This document shows positions 34,384-43,198 of a DNA stretch of 53,534 nucleotides, in pieces. The stretch covers positions 1 to 53,534 of the forward strand of contig JAHIZT010000052.1 in assembly GCA_018814355.1 (NCBI GenBank), written 5' to 3'. This DNA comes from Candidatus Thermoplasmatota archaeon. Its GTDB lineage: Archaea > Thermoplasmatota > Thermoplasmata > UBA10834. The position numbers were made by a program, and so were the translations under genes. The notes below the pieces were generated by a model. The model worked only from the letters and a program-made list of their open reading frames with translations, was not told the DNA's origin and ran no database searches. How positions within the stretch are numbered: the first letter of the stretch is position 1; each line of letters starts with the position of its first letter.

Positions 34384-34953
34384 TCATTTCTTGGGTCCCG
34401 TCTTGACAACGCCTGCAGCTTCCAGGCATCTCCTTATGTCCTCCTCGAACCTCTTGAGGCTCTTCCTCTGGTAGAGACAAGCTGCTGGATGGAATGTGAC
34501 GAAGAGCCGGACCTTCTTCCCGGCGATGGTTAGTGGAATCTCCTTTCCTGCCAGGTCGGATATTTTATCTCTGTTGTTCAATAAATAGTTTGCTGCCGTC
34601 TGGCCCAGAGCGCAAACGACTTTCGGAGAGACGTCTCTCAACTCCGATTCGAGGAACATGGAACATTTCTCGACCTCATCCCTCCTGGGTTTTCTATTGT
34701 CTGTCGGCCTGCACTTGACTAGGTTTCCGACAAAGACCTGATCACGACTGGCGCCAGCTCTCTCGATGGCGTCATTGAGAACCTTCCCTGCGCGACCGAT
34801 GAAAGGCTGTCCCTTCAGGTCCTCGTCCTTCCCTGGGGCCTCGCCGATGAAGAATATCCTGGAATCGCATGGACCGTTTCCGGGAACCACCTGCGTCCTG
34901 CTCTTTGACAGACGGCATCTGGTGCATCTGAAATCAATCTTGCCGCAGGTCAT
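34384..34953 (-). CDS. Type-4 uracil-DNA glycosylase (Fe-S)
   Basis: Removes uracil from DNA after cytosine deamination. Family-4 motifs: IGEAPGKDEDLKGQPFIGRAG (motif 1) and HPAACLYQRKS (motif 2). The N-terminal Cys pair CTRCRLSKSRTQ and later Cys in KCRPTDNRKPRRDEVEKC are the ligands for a [4Fe-4S] cluster characteristic of this family. The 189 residues are standard. The ATG at 34953 overlaps the stop of pyrE (ATGA). It is the last gene in the carS-pyrE-udg operon. Confidence 0.92.
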   Translation of the reverse strand: MTCGKIDFRCTRCRLSKSRTQVVPGNGPCDSRIFFIGEAPGKDEDLKGQPFIGRAGKVLNDAIERAGASRDQVFVGNLVKCRPTDNRKPRRDEVEKCSMFLESELRDVSPKVVCALGQTAANYLLNNRDKISDLAGKEIPLTIAGKKVRLFVTFHPAACLYQRKSLKRFEEDIRRCLEAAGVVKTGPKK

Positions 34954-35450
34954 GCCAGGTCCTTTGCTTTGAAAAGTGAGATGAGCTCGATGCCGTGTTC
35001 CGTGAGCATCTCCTTGGCGCCCTCTTCGCGGTCCACCACGACGATGGCCTTGGACACATTGGCGCCCTTCTCCCTGAGCGCGCTCACGACTCTCATCGTG
35101 GAACCACCGGTGGTAGCGACATCCTCGACTATTACGAACTTCTCTCCGGGCAGGACCTCTCCCACGATGAGCTCCTTCGTGCCGTGGTCCTTCGGTTCAT
35201 TCCTCACCATAACGAACGGTCTGTCGGTCTCGAGCGCTACCGCGACCGCCAGAGGCACTGCTCCGAGGGCCATGCCCGCTATCTTCGCCTCGTCCACGAA
35301 CGGTGCCATCGCCTTGCCTATCTCGCGAAGCACCTTCGGATTCGTGCTCGCGCGCTTGATGTTCACGAAGTAGTTGCTCTTCTTGCCGGATGCGAGTATG
35401 AACTCCCCTGTCTGCACGACCTTCATGTCCTTCAGCATCTGCTTCAGCAT
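34950..35450 (-). CDS. pyrE: Orotate phosphoribosyltransferase
   Basis: Fifth step of pyrimidine synthesis: orotate plus PRPP gives OMP. It has the type I phosphoribosyltransferase fold, with the PRPP-binding motif VIVEDVATTGGSTMRVV, substrate strand ASGKKSNYFVNIKRA, MALGAVPLAVAVAL and FVMVRNEPKDHGTK flexible loop region. The 166-residue length fits archaeal OPRTs. I take ATG 35450, just after GGGAGG, though ATG at 35438 is also possible. Ten bases separate it from the carS stop. Confidence 0.9.
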   Translation of the reverse strand: MLKQMLKDMKVVQTGEFILASGKKSNYFVNIKRASTNPKVLREIGKAMAPFVDEAKIAGMALGAVPLAVAVALETDRPFVMVRNEPKDHGTKELIVGEVLPGEKFVIVEDVATTGGSTMRVVSALREKGANVSKAIVVVDREEGAKEMLTEHGIELISLFKAKDLA

Positions 35451-35460
35451 GGCCTCCCAC

Positions 35461-36024
35461 CTACCAGGGCACATTCTTCTTGCCCAACTTATAACCTATG
35501 ATGTTCACGCCTCTGTGAAGGAGCGGGACGACGGCCAGGAATAGCACCAGGCCGAAGATCCCGTCGCCTTCGATGTAGTGGTCGATGAACCAGCTGGACT
35601 GGAAGATCAGCACGAGCACGATCGCCCCTGCGACGAAGTTGTACTGGTCGAGCACAGGCGCCTTGTCTCCCCGGCCGATCTCGAGCCGCCTCTTGACGAA
35701 CGAGCCCAAGCTGTCCCCAAGCATCGCACCGAAGCCGAGGCTCAGCACCACGCACAAAGACCGTGGCCAATCGCCGAAGCCCCACGAACTCTCGGTCCCA
35801 AACAGGTCCGCGAGTCCGATCTGGACTATGCCGAACACCACGCCTGCCAGCGACCCGCCAAAGAACCCCCTCCAGGTCTTCCCATCTCCGAGGACCCTAT
35901 TGCCTCGCCAGATCTTGCCGAAGTCCATCGGCCTCCCACCGCCGAAGAGCACTGCCGCGGAGTTTGGTATCAAGGCTGGCAGCATCAGCCACACGCCCGC
36001 CAATGCCGCCTCGATCGGCGTCAT
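35461..36024 (-). CDS. carS: CDP-archaeol synthase
   Basis: Activates the archaeal ether lipid 2,3-digeranylgeranylglyceryl phosphate with CTP to give CDP-archaeol, the precursor of polar membrane lipids. At 187 residues with about five membrane segments it matches CarS. GDGKTWRGFFGGSLAG, LGDSLGSFVKRRLEIGRGDKAPVLDQ carry the conserved Gly/Asp/Lys residues shared with bacterial CdsA. It is the first gene of the carS-pyrE-udg operon on the minus strand, with its ATG at 36024. Confidence 0.92.
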   Translation of the reverse strand: MTPIEAALAGVWLMLPALIPNSAAVLFGGGRPMDFGKIWRGNRVLGDGKTWRGFFGGSLAGVVFGIVQIGLADLFGTESSWGFGDWPRSLCVVLSLGFGAMLGDSLGSFVKRRLEIGRGDKAPVLDQYNFVAGAIVLVLIFQSSWFIDHYIEGDGIFGLVLFLAVVPLLHRGVNIIGYKLGKKNVPW

Positions 36025-36090
36025 TCGGACGGCATATCGCGGAAGGTCGTATTAATGTGAACGCAGAAGAGCCCTCGTCTTGTCTGCCGG

Positions 36091-38046
36091 CTACAGCTGC
36101 AGCCCTTTTCTCTTTGCTTGAACGCGTTGCAGGGAGGCCGCCTTGGGCATGGGTTTCTCGAAGAAGGCGTTCACATCTTCCACGGAATCCTCAGTTCTCT
36201 TGGCGGATATCGTGTCCGTGAAATGGATCGCCCGCTTGTCGAGTATGATCGCCACGCCCCTGTCCGTCTCGCTCCTGATCAGTCTTCCGATGGCCTGCTG
36301 GAGCTTGCGTGCGGTCGGGGCTTTCACCGCCCTTTCCCATCCCCTTCCGAACCTGATCTCGCAGAAGTGCTGGAAGGCGCGTTGCTTCGCCGTCGGCTTG
36401 GGGTAAGGGATGCCCGCGAGTATCGCAACCTCCATCTCCGTACCGGGGAAATCGATCCCCTCGCTCACCCTGCCACCTGCTATCGCATGAAGGAACGCCT
36501 TGCCTGGTGATAGCTTGAAATCGTTCACGACCTTCATGAAGTCTCCCTGTCCCATCCCCTTGCTCTCGAAGAACACGTTCCTGCCGAGGAGCGCAGTGGC
36601 GGTCTTACTCGATATCTTCTGCATCAGGGCGTACGACGGATAGAACACTATCGTGCTCCTGGGCACCCGGTGGGCGAGCTCCGTGATGCGCTCCGCCAGC
36701 CTTTCGATCATGCCATCATCACGCTCGATGTCATCGTACTTGGTCGTGACATCGTCCATGAAGAGAACGAGCCGGTTCTCAGGAGGAAATGGGGATGGTA
36801 TGTCCACTAGCCTTGCGTCCTTTGGCAGCCCGATGGAGTCTCTGTACTCGTCCAAAGGTTTCAGAGTCCCGGACATATGCACGCTCGCGTGACACTCCGC
36901 AATCGGCCTGCATGCGATCGCTGAGTCCAGACAATACGCCTCGAACGCCTTCGCGTCGTCGTACTTCGTGATGAGCTTGACATACTCGCTCTCTTCCAGG
37001 GTCTGCCAGAATGTGAGGAACCCCGCGGTGCCGTGGACGTACGACCTGGGCAGTCTCCCGGCGAGCTTCCTGTGATCCCTGACCATCTCGCCGAAGTTGG
37101 CGATCTGGGACAGAACGCCATTCAGCCCCCTGCTCGTCATGTGGGTGCCAAACATCAGTTCCTCCTCAAGCTGCGACTGAGGGATGATCCCGTCCTCGTC
37201 GATCAGGTATTCCTCAACGGCCTTGTCCAACGCCTCCTCGGTCATCAGGAGGACGTCCCGGAGGCTTATGCCGTCCCCGACCTCAGGGTCCCCGAACTCG
37301 TCCACCTCCTTCTGGGCGAGCTTGAGTACGATCTCACTCAACGCAGCGGACTCGAGCTCCCTCGCGTAGGACGGCAGGTTGTGCGCCTCATCCACGATCA
37401 GAACGATGTCCTGGAGCGACGATGCCATCCAGTCCATGAGGGCGTGGCGAATGAATCCGTCGAAGAACATGATGTATGGGGTTGCGACGACGTCCGCCGC
37501 AGGGACGTGCATCTTCGCGACTTCGTATGAGCACAACCCTCTGTCGACGCAGTACGCGGAGAACTCCTCGGCTGTCGGCAGCTCCTCCCTCGCGTAGCGC
37601 ATGATCGGCGTGAGATCATCAGAGACTGTTGCCGCATAGTACTTGCACGCCTCCTCCTCTCCTCTTATGACCTTGGCCTTGCGCTCTCCGCAGACCTTGG
37701 ATAGTTCTTCCGGGCTGCCTTGCGAGAGCTCATGGTCAGTGCGCGCCAGAGGGCACATGTTCTTCCTGCCCTGGAGCGCGACGGCGAACACATTGGTGCG
37801 CTCGGCGATCTGACGGAGCTCGAGCATCACCTGCCTCTGCTGCGAGTTCGTGCGTGTCACGTAGAGTATCTTCTTACCCCTCTCCTTGCAGAACTCGACG
37901 CACGCGGCCAGCGAGCACACGGTTTTCCCTGTACCGGTGCCGCTCTCGACCACCAGGTGCGCGCGGTCATGGCAAGCGTTCCCGACAAGCTCCATCAGCC
38001 TGTCCTGTCCTGGCCTAGGGACGTACGGGAATATTCTAGATGCCAT
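36091..38046 (-). CDS. XPD/Rad3-like Fe-S DNA helicase
   Basis: Superfamily 2, 5'-3' helicase related to eukaryotic XPD, used in nucleotide excision repair or transcription-linked repair. VVESGTGTGKTVCSLAA is the Walker A motif, DIVLIVDEAHNLPSYA the DEAH box, and AIGRLIRSETDRGVAIILDKR motif VI. The Fe-S domain sits between motifs I and Ia with cysteines in NMCPLAR, KVCGERKA, EACKYY and GLCSYEVAK, appropriate for a [4Fe-4S] cluster. At 651 residues it is full length. It is a single gene. Confidence 0.92.
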   Translation of the reverse strand: MASRIFPYVPRPGQDRLMELVGNACHDRAHLVVESGTGTGKTVCSLAACVEFCKERGKKILYVTRTNSQQRQVMLELRQIAERTNVFAVALQGRKNMCPLARTDHELSQGSPEELSKVCGERKAKVIRGEEEACKYYAATVSDDLTPIMRYAREELPTAEEFSAYCVDRGLCSYEVAKMHVPAADVVATPYIMFFDGFIRHALMDWMASSLQDIVLIVDEAHNLPSYARELESAALSEIVLKLAQKEVDEFGDPEVGDGISLRDVLLMTEEALDKAVEEYLIDEDGIIPQSQLEEELMFGTHMTSRGLNGVLSQIANFGEMVRDHRKLAGRLPRSYVHGTAGFLTFWQTLEESEYVKLITKYDDAKAFEAYCLDSAIACRPIAECHASVHMSGTLKPLDEYRDSIGLPKDARLVDIPSPFPPENRLVLFMDDVTTKYDDIERDDGMIERLAERITELAHRVPRSTIVFYPSYALMQKISSKTATALLGRNVFFESKGMGQGDFMKVVNDFKLSPGKAFLHAIAGGRVSEGIDFPGTEMEVAILAGIPYPKPTAKQRAFQHFCEIRFGRGWERAVKAPTARKLQQAIGRLIRSETDRGVAIILDKRAIHFTDTISAKRTEDSVEDVNAFFEKPMPKAASLQRVQAKRKGLQL

Positions 38047-38133
38047 GTGATTGATGGTTAGGGCCGGTGAGGTCTAATCGCTTTCGCTGAGAGAAGTGAA
38101 AGTAGAAAATGAGCTGCTGGAGGTGGTCTGCGA

Positions 38134-38556
38134 CTATTCTCTGTTCCAGATGTCGTCAGGGATATCGGCGTAGACGTTCTCCGAGATGCCATCTCCGGAG
38201 GTCAAGCCCTTCTTTCCCGTCAGGAGCTCATGTATGCGCTCCTTGCGGAACATCCAGTAGTGTATTCGCCACTCGCGACCATCGTAGAGCGTCGTCTCCT
38301 CTCTCTCGGTCATCAAGATGCCCGCGTCCTCGAGCATGTAGAAGGCGTCCCTGTCCTCGGGCTCGAGCACGTTGTCGATGATGCGCTCGCTGTACCCGAA
38401 GAAGTTCATGACATGCTGGGCCATTGATCTGGCTTCCTCCTCCGGCATGCCCGCCTTGTCTATGCTGTTCTTGATGGCCTTCGTGAGGTGCTCCACCGTT
38501 AGGGTCGAGCCTGCAGATTCCCCATCCGACTTCTTCAGCTTCGTTAGAATATTCAT
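38134..38556 (-). CDS. Hypothetical protein, possibly Thermoplasmata-specific
   Basis: A 140-residue soluble protein. A helical N-half (LTVEHLTKAIKNSIDKAGMPEEEARSMAQHVMNFFGYSERIID) is followed by FYMLEDAGILMTEREETTLYDGREWRIHYWMFRKERIHEL, which looks like a winged-helix-type module. The ATG at 38556 is chosen because GGATAATAG lies about 30 bases upstream; the frame is open to 38685 without a better start. It resembles a family of unknown function found in Thermoplasmata, but I cannot name it with confidence. It is divergent from the thiamine-binding protein. Confidence 0.6.
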   Translation of the reverse strand: MNILTKLKKSDGESAGSTLTVEHLTKAIKNSIDKAGMPEEEARSMAQHVMNFFGYSERIIDNVLEPEDRDAFYMLEDAGILMTEREETTLYDGREWRIHYWMFRKERIHELLTGKKGLTSGDGISENVYADIPDDIWNRE

Positions 38557-38753
38557 GTTCTCACGGCTGCTTCTTACCACTATTATCCCCCTCTCAGATG
38601 GTTCAGACAAGAATCTGCTTTCGCAACATTCATTTAGCAATTCGTCATATAAATATGTTCGTTCACGACGGCTCATTGTTCGCACGCGCGCTAGGTTTCC
38701 ACTGGAAACCGGCCAGTATGTGGATTGGACAGATATGTACGGAGGATGAGGAG

Positions 38754-39059
38754 ATGTTGGCGGAGTTCAGCGTGGTGCCGATTGGCAAGGGCGAGAGCGT
38801 GAGTCAGTATGTCGCGGAATGCTTGAAGATTGTGGAGGCGTCGGGCATCGCCTACAAGCTCAACCCCATGGGAACCGTGCTGGAGGGGGATTATGACGCT
38901 GTCATGGCGGTGATAAGGGCGTGCCACGTGCGAGTCATGGGGATCTGTCCAAGGGTCATGACGACTATCAGAATAGATGACAGAAAGGGCGTTCAGAACG
39001 CCCTCGAGAAGAAGATCGCCTCAGTGGAAAAGAAGGTCGGAAAGGAATTGGAGAAGTAA
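38754..39059 (+). CDS. MTH1187-family thiamine-binding protein
   Basis: A 101-residue ferredoxin-like fold protein of the MTH1187/YkoF type. MLAEFSVVPIGKGESVSQYVAECLKIVEASGIAYKLNPMGTVLEGDYDAVMAVIRACHV is the family's signature, and members bind thiamine or hydroxymethylpyrimidine. It ends in a Lys/Glu-rich helix. The ATG at 38754 is directly preceded by GGAGGATGAGGAG. A long upstream frame to 38598 is not supported. A TATAAATA-like box lies at about 38647-38655, giving a leader of roughly 80 bases. Confidence 0.88.
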   Translation: MLAEFSVVPIGKGESVSQYVAECLKIVEASGIAYKLNPMGTVLEGDYDAVMAVIRACHVRVMGICPRVMTTIRIDDRKGVQNALEKKIASVEKKVGKELEK

Positions 39060-39098
39060 ATTACGGAAATGGTTTGAGAGCGTCTAGTCGCACAGCGT

Positions 39099-39473
39099 TC
39101 AAAAGACGAAGTTCAGGTTCGTGAACCAGAAACCGACGACGGCAATCAGGAACGCCGCGGATACTATCATCGCGGTCCTGACCCACTTCTCCATGTCGGT
39201 TCTGACTATCGCACCCAAAAGCAACGCAACGGTCAGTATGAACATCCCAAGGGACTTCACTACCTGCCCTGCGTTGACTCCGCCTTCCGTGTCCATCAAT
39301 CCAATCAGCCATGACCCGACCATCACGAGCAGCAGGCTGACCACTACCGCAATGGAAAGCATCAGGTCAGACACCACGGTCTTCACGTAGTCGACTGCTG
39401 GCTTGTGCGGCGGTTGATAAGCCGGCTGGTACATCGGGTACGGACCCTGTGGTCCAGGTTGTCCAGAAACCAT
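39099..39473 (-). CDS. Small membrane protein with Pro-rich N-terminus (3 TM)
   Basis: A 124-residue protein with a Pro/Gln/Tyr-rich N-terminal tail (GQPGPQGPYPMYQPAYQPPHKP) followed by three hydrophobic segments at about 40-62, 75-95 and 100-120. The Pro-rich tail suggests a cytoplasmic protein-binding or flexible region. The ATG at 39473 has GGAAGGG 8 bases upstream. I recognise no family. It is convergent to the thiamine-binding protein. Confidence 0.6.
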   Translation of the reverse strand: MVSGQPGPQGPYPMYQPAYQPPHKPAVDYVKTVVSDLMLSIAVVVSLLLVMVGSWLIGLMDTEGGVNAGQVVKSLGMFILTVALLLGAIVRTDMEKWVRTAMIVSAAFLIAVVGFWFTNLNFVF

Positions 39474-39619
39474 TTTTATCCCTTCCATTTCGATAATGGT
39501 GTCAACATGTAATATCTCTTTCGGAAGGGGGTATATAAGCATCGAGAACGGTCAGAACAGTGGATGTCGGTCGTTCTCTAGAGGATTGTCGGGTGCAAGA
39601 AGTGGGCTTGGGATAGAGT

Positions 39620-39733
39620 TCAGCGATCAGACCCGTTCGTGGTCTCATCTTCCTGCCGATGTCTCTTCCTAACGAGGACGAGTCTGCACTTCTTCACCTT
39701 GGCGATGACTGGCTTGCCGAAGTGTACCTCCAA
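39620..39733 (-). CDS. Possible 37-residue basic small protein
   Basis: The only frame of note in the 400-base stretch between 39474 and 39883. TTG at 39733 is preceded by GAAGGTG at 5-base spacing, and GGTATACTG about 50 bases upstream could be a TATA box. The product has a basic beta-like core, VIAKVKKCRLVLVRKRHRQ. An in-frame stop lies just upstream of the ribosome site, so the start is well defined if real. No homologue is recognised. The rest of the stretch holds a short inverted repeat (39858-39873) and otherwise nothing I can support. Confidence 0.3.
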   Translation of the reverse strand: MEVHFGKPVIAKVKKCRLVLVRKRHRQEDETTNGSDR

Positions 39734-39857
39734 CTTGACACCTTCTCAAAGGCAGACTGATCGCCCCACCCTGACGACAGTATACCTTTCTCAGGAACCG
39801 TGTTACGCGTTCTGTCCTATTTAAACCAGATGTCGCCTTCATGGACTCAGCGGACGG

Positions 39858-39873
39858 AACCTCTACGGAGGTT
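39858..39873 (-). terminator. Hairpin after the gamma-CA-like gene
   Basis: AACCTC-CGTA-GAGGTT on the minus strand starts about 10 bases after the stop of the gene at 39884. It has 6-base arms and no T run on that strand; on the plus strand it is followed by six T, but no plus-strand gene ends there. Confidence 0.3.
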
Positions 39874-39883
39874 TTTTCTAGGG

Positions 39884-40396
39884 TCACTGTTGCGACCGGT
39901 ACTTGGCTGCCTTGGCAGCCAGCAACTTCAGCTCTTCCCTAAGCCAGTCAACATCCTTGGCAGAGGTCTGTCTGACCACGTGGGCTGGAAGGCCCATGAC
40001 GAACGATTCCGCGGCTATTCTTGTACCAGGCGGCACGAGACAGCCCGCAGCTATGACCGATCTCTCCCCGACGACGGCTCCGTCAAGAATGAGTGCTCCG
40101 ATGCCAACAAGCGTCTCATCGCCCACCTTGCACCCGTGCAGCCGTGCTGAGTGCGAGACGATGCATCCGTCTCCTACGATGACGGATCTCCCCTTGGGTG
40201 CCTCCGCGAACGACATGTCCATCATGGCTGATCCCCTGCCTATCTCCACCATGTCGTCATCTGCTCTGAGTACCGCACCGGGCCAAACACTCGAACTATC
40301 GCGGAGGAACACCTCACCAATCACAACGGCCGATTCGTCCACGTAAACGTCCGAGCCCAGAGTCGGGCTCTTGTTCCCGAAACTCCTGAGAACCAT
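39884..40396 (-). CDS. Gamma-carbonic-anhydrase-like hexapeptide protein, one zinc His missing
   Basis: A 170-residue left-handed beta-helix protein of the gamma-CA/PaaY/YrdA family. The two adjacent zinc histidines are visible in VSHSARLHGCKVGD. The first zinc His, normally in a QDNxxxH segment, is replaced: the equivalent segment reads MMDMSFAEAPKG. The C-terminal cap FVMGLPAHVVRQ and the trailing helix are conserved. It is either a non-enzymatic relative or one with a different metal site. It stands alone; the ATG is at 40396. Confidence 0.75.
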   Translation of the reverse strand: MVLRSFGNKSPTLGSDVYVDESAVVIGEVFLRDSSSVWPGAVLRADDDMVEIGRGSAMMDMSFAEAPKGRSVIVGDGCIVSHSARLHGCKVGDETLVGIGALILDGAVVGERSVIAAGCLVPPGTRIAAESFVMGLPAHVVRQTSAKDVDWLREELKLLAAKAAKYRSQQ

Positions 40397-40536
40397 GGAC
40401 CCCTAATCGACGCTCGAACCGATATAGCTTTCAGGTGTGATTGGCCGAACGAACAGCTTATCTACAGCGAACAGCGTTTCCACGGATGTCGCTATGACGC
40501 AATGGAGGGCACCCTCTCCCCCGGAGGTCCTGTTAA

Positions 40537-42192
40537 TTGTCGCAGTCCAATGACTACGAATCACCCATCCTCAAGACTCTGCATCGTCTCTCCGCAAAGA
40601 TGCAGAACCTACAGGGTTCGGAGGAAGGTTTCAGAATCATCGCAGACGAGCTCAGGTCCATTGCGAACTCCGACTACGCAGCCGTTTTCCTGGTCGACAA
40701 TGACAATTCCACTCTGAAGCTCGTGGGTCTGTCCGGATTCGATAGGGACAAGGCCAAGAGCCTGCCGGTCGTCAAAGTGGACGAGGAATACAGACGGCAG
40801 GTCTTTGGCGCTAACGGACCCAGGATCTTGAAGCTCCGCTCACAATCTGATTTCCCGAGCGTCGCCCAAGACCTCGCAAAGGCGACCGATATGGAGACAG
40901 GTCTTCTCTCACCGATCATGCTGAGAGGGGAATTCCTCGGATATGTCGCCATCGGGAACAAGAAAGGGAGCCCCGATGTCAGCGAAACCACGGAAGAGCT
41001 CATGGCCTCGTCATCAGACGCCGTCGCGGTGGTCATCGACAGCATGCGGATCTACTCGAAGCTCAGCCAGGCGAAGGAGAACACGGACCGTATCTTGTCA
41101 CTGGCGCCTATTGGAATCTTCAGCTGCGACCCGAAGGGCATCTTCAAATCGGTCAACCGACAGATGCTGGCCATGCTCGATAGCGACTCAGAGCAGGAGC
41201 TCATTGGAACCAGCGTGTTCGAGCTCCCCGTCGTTACGAAGTCCGGCCTGGACGCGCTTCTAATGCAGGGCGTAGAAGGACATGAGGGCGAGAAGGCAGA
41301 TGTTCACTTCGTTCTTCGCTCGGACAGAGCGCTGTACCTGCACGTGAAGGTCACTCCCCTGAAGACTGAGAAAGGCGATGTCCAGGGGCTCCTAGCCGTC
41401 GCAATGGACATCACATCCAAGATAAGGCTCCAGAACCAGCTCGAGAGGTCGTACGAGAAGCTCACACAGACATACCAGGAGCTGGAGCGGGTGACCAAGA
41501 TGAAGACGCAATTCATCGATGTCGTCTCGCACGAGCTAAGAACCCCGCTCACCGTCATGAGGGGTTACATCGACCTTGTGGAGTCCGAGTACTCAGCAAA
41601 GCTCGAGCCCAAGTTCGGGTCGAGGCTCAAGATCATCAAGGCGAACACGGACAAACTCTACGGCCTTGTCGAGAGCATGCTCGATGTCAGCAGACTCGAA
41701 AAGGGTTCGCTCATGATACACCCCGAACCCGTCAGGATCGACACCATCCTGGAAGAGATAGTCCGGACCATGATTAACGACGCCGAGGTGAAGAATCAGA
41801 CTCTCATCCTCGACATCGAGGGGAAGTTGCCGCTCATCATGGCCGATAGGCGGAGACTCAAGGACGTTTTCAGCAATCTCATCGACAACGGATTGAAGTA
41901 CACGCAGGAAGGGGGCAGAATCCAGGTGAGCGCGAGGGACGAGGGACGTATGCTGCATATCTGGGTCAAGGACAATGGTGTTGGCATCCCGCTCGAGAAC
42001 CTCGGCAAGATCTTCGACAGGTTCCACATAGTGACCAGCGACGACCTATCCCATCAGGTCAACAGACTCGGTCTTGGACTGCCAATCGCGAAAGGGATAA
42101 TCGAGGCGCACGGTGGCAGGATCTGGGTCGAGAGCCAGGTGGGCAAAGGCAGCGTGTTCCACGTCGACCTTGTCAAAGAGTCCCCCAAGTAG
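40537..42192 (+). CDS. Soluble sensor histidine kinase (GAF-PAS-HisKA-HATPase)
   Basis: A 551-residue cytoplasmic sensor kinase: a GAF domain (residues about 25-175), a PAS domain (about 185-295), a short coiled coil, the H-box SHELRTPLTVMRG with the phosphorylated His at 332, the N-box NLIDNGLKYTQ, G1 VKDNGVGIPLENLGKIFDRF and G2 GLGLPIAKGIIEAHGG. No membrane segment or signal peptide is present. It starts with TTG at 40537, with GGAGGT 8 bases upstream. No response regulator adjoins it, so its partner is encoded elsewhere. The GAF ligand is unknown. Confidence 0.88.
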   Translation: MSQSNDYESPILKTLHRLSAKMQNLQGSEEGFRIIADELRSIANSDYAAVFLVDNDNSTLKLVGLSGFDRDKAKSLPVVKVDEEYRRQVFGANGPRILKLRSQSDFPSVAQDLAKATDMETGLLSPIMLRGEFLGYVAIGNKKGSPDVSETTEELMASSSDAVAVVIDSMRIYSKLSQAKENTDRILSLAPIGIFSCDPKGIFKSVNRQMLAMLDSDSEQELIGTSVFELPVVTKSGLDALLMQGVEGHEGEKADVHFVLRSDRALYLHVKVTPLKTEKGDVQGLLAVAMDITSKIRLQNQLERSYEKLTQTYQELERVTKMKTQFIDVVSHELRTPLTVMRGYIDLVESEYSAKLEPKFGSRLKIIKANTDKLYGLVESMLDVSRLEKGSLMIHPEPVRIDTILEEIVRTMINDAEVKNQTLILDIEGKLPLIMADRRRLKDVFSNLIDNGLKYTQEGGRIQVSARDEGRMLHIWVKDNGVGIPLENLGKIFDRFHIVTSDDLSHQVNRLGLGLPIAKGIIEAHGGRIWVESQVGKGSVFHVDLVKESPK

Positions 42193-42233
42193 ATTCTAAT
42201 ACCTCAAATACTTCCGAGCAATCTCCGAACCCG

Positions 42234-43157
42234 ATGGTAGCTAGGGAGAAGAAAAACGCCATATTCCTAACTGTCCTCGCTAGCCTGATATGGGGCACAT
42301 CGTTCCCGGGGACGAAGTGGGGCCTTGGGTTCGTGGGCAACGACGTCTTCTTCCTGTTTCTCAGGTTCCTGGTCGCATGCGCCATCACGCTCTCCGTGGT
42401 CGTCTACTTGGGCAAGCTGAGGCTGTCCATCTTCAAGGAGCCTATGATGTGGGTGATCGGAGGGTTCAATGCGGCAGGGTTCGTGCTGCAGTACGTCGGC
42501 CTGAATGACCACACCGGCTACGGTACCACGGCATCCAAGACGGCCTTATTGGTGGACATCAACGTCGTCGCTGTCGCCATCATCTCCTACTTCATGTTCA
42601 AGGAACGTCTGGGCCGGATCCAGACCGCAGGCATCGTGTGCGGAACGGTCGGCGTGATCTTTCTAACGCTCAACAAGGATCTCGTGTTTGACCCCAATCA
42701 GATCGTAGGCGACATCATGGTCTATATGGCCGGCTGGAGCTGGGCGTTCTTCATAGTGTACAACAAGCGGATGCTGGGCAAATACAGCGGCGTGGAGATT
42801 AGCTCGGCAGCGATCACAACATGTGCTTTTTGGCTCGTGCTGCCGACCTCCTACCTCTTCTATAAGGGTGCGGACTTCTCGATAGAGCCGGTCGGTTGGC
42901 TGATGATAATCTATCTGGGCCTGTTCTGCACATCCATCGCGACCCTGCTCTGGGCAATGGGCCTCGAAGGAGTCTCGGCCACCGCATCAGCGACCATAAT
43001 GCTGATTGAGGTGCTGACCGCATTGGCATTGTCTATCGGCGTTCTCGGAGAGACCATGAGCGTCGCCGCCACCTTCGGAGGCGTTCTCGTCCTATTGGCG
43101 ATTTTCATGGTGGCGGGGACGGGCATCGGTGAAAAAGAACCGGTCAAGTCCGCCTAG
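42234..43157 (+). CDS. EamA/DMT-superfamily transporter
   Basis: A 307-residue integral membrane protein with ten hydrophobic segments arranged as two repeated EamA units. LASLIWGTSFPGTKWGLGF is the first half and ERLGRIQTAGIVCGTVGVIFLT sits at the end of it; the second half carries IMLIEVLTALALSIGVLGETMSV. Such proteins export or import metabolites, amino acids or purines, but the substrate cannot be read off. It starts 41 bases after the kinase gene on the same strand, so read-through is possible. Confidence 0.85.
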   Translation: MVAREKKNAIFLTVLASLIWGTSFPGTKWGLGFVGNDVFFLFLRFLVACAITLSVVVYLGKLRLSIFKEPMMWVIGGFNAAGFVLQYVGLNDHTGYGTTASKTALLVDINVVAVAIISYFMFKERLGRIQTAGIVCGTVGVIFLTLNKDLVFDPNQIVGDIMVYMAGWSWAFFIVYNKRMLGKYSGVEISSAAITTCAFWLVLPTSYLFYKGADFSIEPVGWLMIIYLGLFCTSIATLLWAMGLEGVSATASATIMLIEVLTALALSIGVLGETMSVAATFGGVLVLLAIFMVAGTGIGEKEPVKSA

Positions 43158-43198
43158 GCCTCTTCTGGCCGGCATGAGCGAACGCCCAAATCGAGCGA

